From JAWXVE01 sp044425575 (GTDB lineage Bacteria; Bacillota; Clostridia; Lachnospirales; Lachnospiraceae), in contig JAWXVE010000089.1 of assembly GCA_044425575.1 (NCBI GenBank), positions 1 through 7,263 on the forward strand: DNA of 7,263 nucleotides. The letters are read 5' to 3'. The notes under the pieces were generated by a model. The model saw only the letters and a list, made by a program, of their open reading frames with translations. It searched no databases and was not told the origin of the DNA. Positions 5,330-7,263 of the stretch are shown piece after piece. Position numbers and translations under genes: made by a program. Each line of letters starts with the position of its first letter. Positions within the stretch are counted from its first letter, which is position 1.

Positions 5330-6454
5330 TTACGAATCTGCACCCTTTTCCTTATGCGCAAGTGCAAGTGCAGCTTCTATGACTTTGTCCATGTCGAAGT
5401 AGCGATACCCACCAAGTCTTCCACCAAATAAAACGTGTTCTTCCTTGCTGGCACGCTTTTCATATACTTCATATAATTGGTTATTCTTGTGATCATTAAT
5501 GGGATAATAGGGTTCTTCTTGCGGTGTCCATGCTTTTGGATACTCCCTTGTAATCACGGTTCCTTTTACTTTGGTATATTCAAAATGCTTATGTTCAATA
5601 ATTCTCGTATATGGAATCTCATAGGCTGTATAATTAACAACTGCATTTCCCTGATAATTATCACAATCTAAGAGTGCTTCTTCTTCAAATGCAAGAGAAC
5701 GATATTCTAAAGTACCCAGATCATATTGATAGAACTCATCTATCATTCCTGTAAAGAGTACTTTATCATAAGATACCTCCTTAGAGTCTTTCCACTTAGA
5801 TGCCGCAGTAAAGTAATCTGTATTAGTCAGTACTTGGGTTCCCTTCAAAAGCTGTTCTACGATTTGCGTGTAGCCGCCAATAGGAATTCCTTGATACGGA
5901 TCATTAAAATAGTTGTTATCATATGTAAATCGAACTGGTAACCTTTTAATAATAAAGGATGGTAAGCTTGTACAATCACGTCCCCATTGTTTCTGCGTAT
6001 ATCCCTGAATGAGCTTTTCATAAATATCTGTTCCCACAAGGGACAATGCTTGTTCTTCTAAATTCTTAGGTTCTGTAATCCCTAAGCTTTGTACTTGCTC
6101 CTCAATACGCTTTTTCGCCTCATCTGGAGTGGTAACACCCCACATGGCATAGAAGGTATTCATATTAAATGGCAGATTATAAAGTGCTCCTTTGTAATTG
6201 GCAACTGGTGAATTAATATATTGATTAAACTCAGCAAATTGATTCACATATTCCCAGATTAGTTTATTCGATGTATGAAAAATATGAGCTCCATATTTAT
6301 GCACCTGAATCCCATTTACTTCTTCCGTATAAATATTACCTGCAATATGGTCTCTTTTTTCTATTACAAGGACACTCTTTCCAGCCTGTTTCATCTCATG
6401 AGCAAATACTGCTCCATATATTCCTGCTCCTACTATTAAATAATCGTAATGCAT
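5330..6454 (-). CDS. glf: UDP-galactopyranose mutase
   Basis: This flavoenzyme converts UDP-galactopyranose to UDP-galactofuranose, the donor for galactofuranose in cell-surface polysaccharides. It acts in the cytoplasm with reduced FAD. The 374 residues match the family's usual length. The N-terminal FAD-binding motif is VGAGIYG (8-14), with E32 in VIEKR for the ribose. YGAHIFHT (54-61), KQWGRD, RLPVRFTYDNNYFNDPYQG and the C-terminal GGRLGGYRYFDMD (R346, Y350) are family signatures covering the uridine and substrate site. The ATG at 6454 is preceded by AAGG at 6462-6465 and a near-consensus promoter at 6495-6523. A hairpin follows the stop. No interruption is visible, so it is likely functional. 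It is the only clearly intact biosynthetic gene here. No galactofuranosyltransferase lies in the window. Confidence 0.97.
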   Translation of the reverse strand: MHYDYLIVGAGIYGAVFAHEMKQAGKSVLVIEKRDHIAGNIYTEEVNGIQVHKYGAHIFHTSNKLIWEYVNQFAEFNQYINSPVANYKGALYNLPFNMNTFYAMWGVTTPDEAKKRIEEQVQSLGITEPKNLEEQALSLVGTDIYEKLIQGYTQKQWGRDCTSLPSFIIKRLPVRFTYDNNYFNDPYQGIPIGGYTQIVEQLLKGTQVLTNTDYFTAASKWKDSKEVSYDKVLFTGMIDEFYQYDLGTLEYRSLAFEEEALLDCDNYQGNAVVNYTAYEIPYTRIIEHKHFEYTKVKGTVITREYPKAWTPQEEPYYPINDHKNNQLYEVYEKRASKEEHVLFGGRLGGYRYFDMDKVIEAALALAHKEKGADS

Positions 6455-6494
6455 GTTGTTTCCTTTTCTATAAAATATTCACTACTTTTATTTT

Positions 6495-6523
6495 ACTATA
6501 TGCTTGTTAGGCATACTTGTCAA
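6495..6523 (-). promoter_or_regulatory. Near-consensus promoter of glf
   Basis: TTGACA (6518-6523) is a perfect -35. TATAGT (6495-6500) matches the -10 at 5 of 6 positions, with an exact 17-bp spacer. It lies about 40 bp upstream of the glf start. An inverted repeat, TATGC/GCATA (6499-6503, 6511-6515), falls within the spacer and edge of the -10 and could be an operator, though 5-bp arms are weak evidence. The site implies strong, possibly constitutive, sigma-A transcription separate from the Rpn gene upstream. Confidence 0.8.
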
Positions 6524-6656
6524 GATGGTGTAAAAAATATGATGCGAATGTCACTGCATGTGCATTGTAGCCAGATGCAATCAGTACGGATTCAGCAAGA
6601 GTGTCCTTTAGCAGGACATGACTGGCTGTACTATTGCATATCCATATAGTTAACAT
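6507..6656 (-). CDS. Small ORF, 49 codons, in frame after the Rpn-family stop
   Basis: An ATG (6654-6656) opens 49 codons ending at TAA (6507-6509), with a protein-like composition (for example LLKDTLAESVLIASGYNA). It is in frame with the Rpn-family gene: that gene's TAG is followed by TGT GAA and then this ATG. It has no good ribosome site; the nearest GGAG is about 17 nt away, inside the preceding gene. Its 3' end runs through the glf -35. It could be a read-through or coupled extension, the tail of a decayed gene, or chance. I recognise no family. Confidence 0.25.
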   Translation of the reverse strand: MLTIWICNSTASHVLLKDTLAESVLIASGYNAHAVTFASYFLHHLDKYA

Positions 6657-6662
6657 TTCACA

Positions 6663-7263
6663 CTACACTAACTCCATGTACTGTTCACGTTCCTCATGTG
6701 GAATTTTTAAAATATCCATAGCTTCATTTGTTGATATATCAAGACTGTCCATTATATTTTGTATAGCCTCCCATCTCATTTCCCTTCGACCTTCATCCAT
6801 AATATCTTGAAAAAATTTACACATATCGACTTCCCCCGTTTCTTCCTCTTTCATTAATGTTGTCATTAGTTTCTTTGATTTTGTAATACTTCCAATCATG
6901 TATGCAGTATCTTTGGATACGCATCCCTGCTTCGTTAATGCATCCACCTTTTCCTTATCTCTTGCCATAAATGCCTGTGAGTATTCCATAGCTTGTCGGA
7001 TTTCTTTGTTCCGGAACTTACTACTATCTTCATGTAAGATTTGCAACAAGTTCATCTGATAGTCTGATACTACTTCCTTAATCTCCTCTGGAATATCCTT
7101 CATCATATCCAATAGGCAGTGTGGACCATCCCATGGTTCTTCTCCGTAATAGACGACGATTGTAATAATAGGTGTTAACTTATCACTCTTACGAAAGCTC
7201 CCAAGGAATTCACCACTAGTCATTTTCGGTTTTGTCACTTGATGGTTATGCTTAATTTCTTTT
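6663..7263 (-). CDS. Rpn-family recombination-promoting nuclease/putative transposase, C-terminal part
   Basis: The frame is open to the right edge of the window, so the 5' end is missing. A GTG at 7236-7238 is not a credible start, because the reading frame continues upstream (KEIKHNHQV). About 199 residues are visible. The block TSGEFLGSFRKSDKLTPIITIVVYYGEEPWDGP is characteristic of the Rpn/PDDEXK_2 family, as found in many Lachnospiraceae proteins. The C-terminal half is helical and charged, with a helix-turn-helix-like end (NEAMDILKIPHEEREQYMEL). The catalytic PD-(D/E)XK residues expected in the N-terminal part lie mostly beyond the window, so activity cannot be judged. Rpn proteins of other bacteria are linked to RecA-independent recombination and DNA cleavage. 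The gene ends 163 bp before the glf -10. Confidence 0.85.
   Translation of the reverse strand, partial: KEIKHNHQVTKPKMTSGEFLGSFRKSDKLTPIITIVVYYGEEPWDGPHCLLDMMKDIPEEIKEVVSDYQMNLLQILHEDSSKFRNKEIRQAMEYSQAFMARDKEKVDALTKQGCVSKDTAYMIGSITKSKKLMTTLMKEEETGEVDMCKFFQDIMDEGRREMRWEAIQNIMDSLDISTNEAMDILKIPHEEREQYMELV

Noticed and set aside
6534..6617. T6 run and small hairpin (GTCCT/AGGAC) as a terminator for the Rpn-family gene
   Set aside because: The hairpin at 6603-6617 lies far from the T-run at 6534-6539, and the pairing just before the T-run is imperfect.

Overview
The window reads as AT-rich chromosomal DNA from a low-GC Firmicute, most likely a Lachnospiraceae-type clostridium. The clues are an AAA-ATPase-like/PD-(D/E)XK protein, a truncated paralogue of it and an Rpn-family nuclease (both families are heavily multiplied in those genomes), strong GGAGG ribosome sites, and clostridial-looking protein sequence. 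The assignment is inference; there is no rRNA or other taxonomic marker here.

Every gene I can support lies on the minus strand, so transcription runs from high to low coordinates. From the right edge: (1) the 3' part of an Rpn-family gene, cut by the window edge; (2) a 49-codon open frame continuing in frame after its amber stop; (3) glf, UDP-galactopyranose mutase, behind a near-consensus promoter; (4) a full-length 561-residue AAA-ATPase-like/PD-(D/E)XK protein with its own promoter and leader; (5) a fragment of a fused CysN-CysC (sulfate activation) gene, truncated at both ends; (6) a Rossmann-like + DHHW/SGNH carbohydrate-modification gene whose reading frame is broken at a run of seven G; (7) about 390 bp of gene-free, hairpin- and repeat-rich DNA; (8) a truncated second copy of the AAA-ATPase-like gene with a nearly identical leader.

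glf (galactofuranose donor), the sulfate-activation fragment and the DHHW/SGNH protein all fit the making or decorating of a surface polysaccharide. Genes of the AAA-ATPase-like/PD-(D/E)XK and Rpn families are interleaved with them. I read the window as an eroding or rearranging polysaccharide locus in which these repeated families provide homology for recombination. Evidence for rearrangement: a duplicated segment of about 790 bp (188-977 and 4468-5257) with abrupt ends, a paralogue cut at codon 237, a doubly truncated cysNC, and a frameshift at a homopolymer.

The most interesting points are the G7 tract, which could switch the DHHW gene between two N-termini, and the duplicated leader, which is far better conserved than the coding sequence behind it and carries a promoter plus a perfect inverted repeat. 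I found no CRISPR array, tRNA, rRNA or recognisable insertion sequence.
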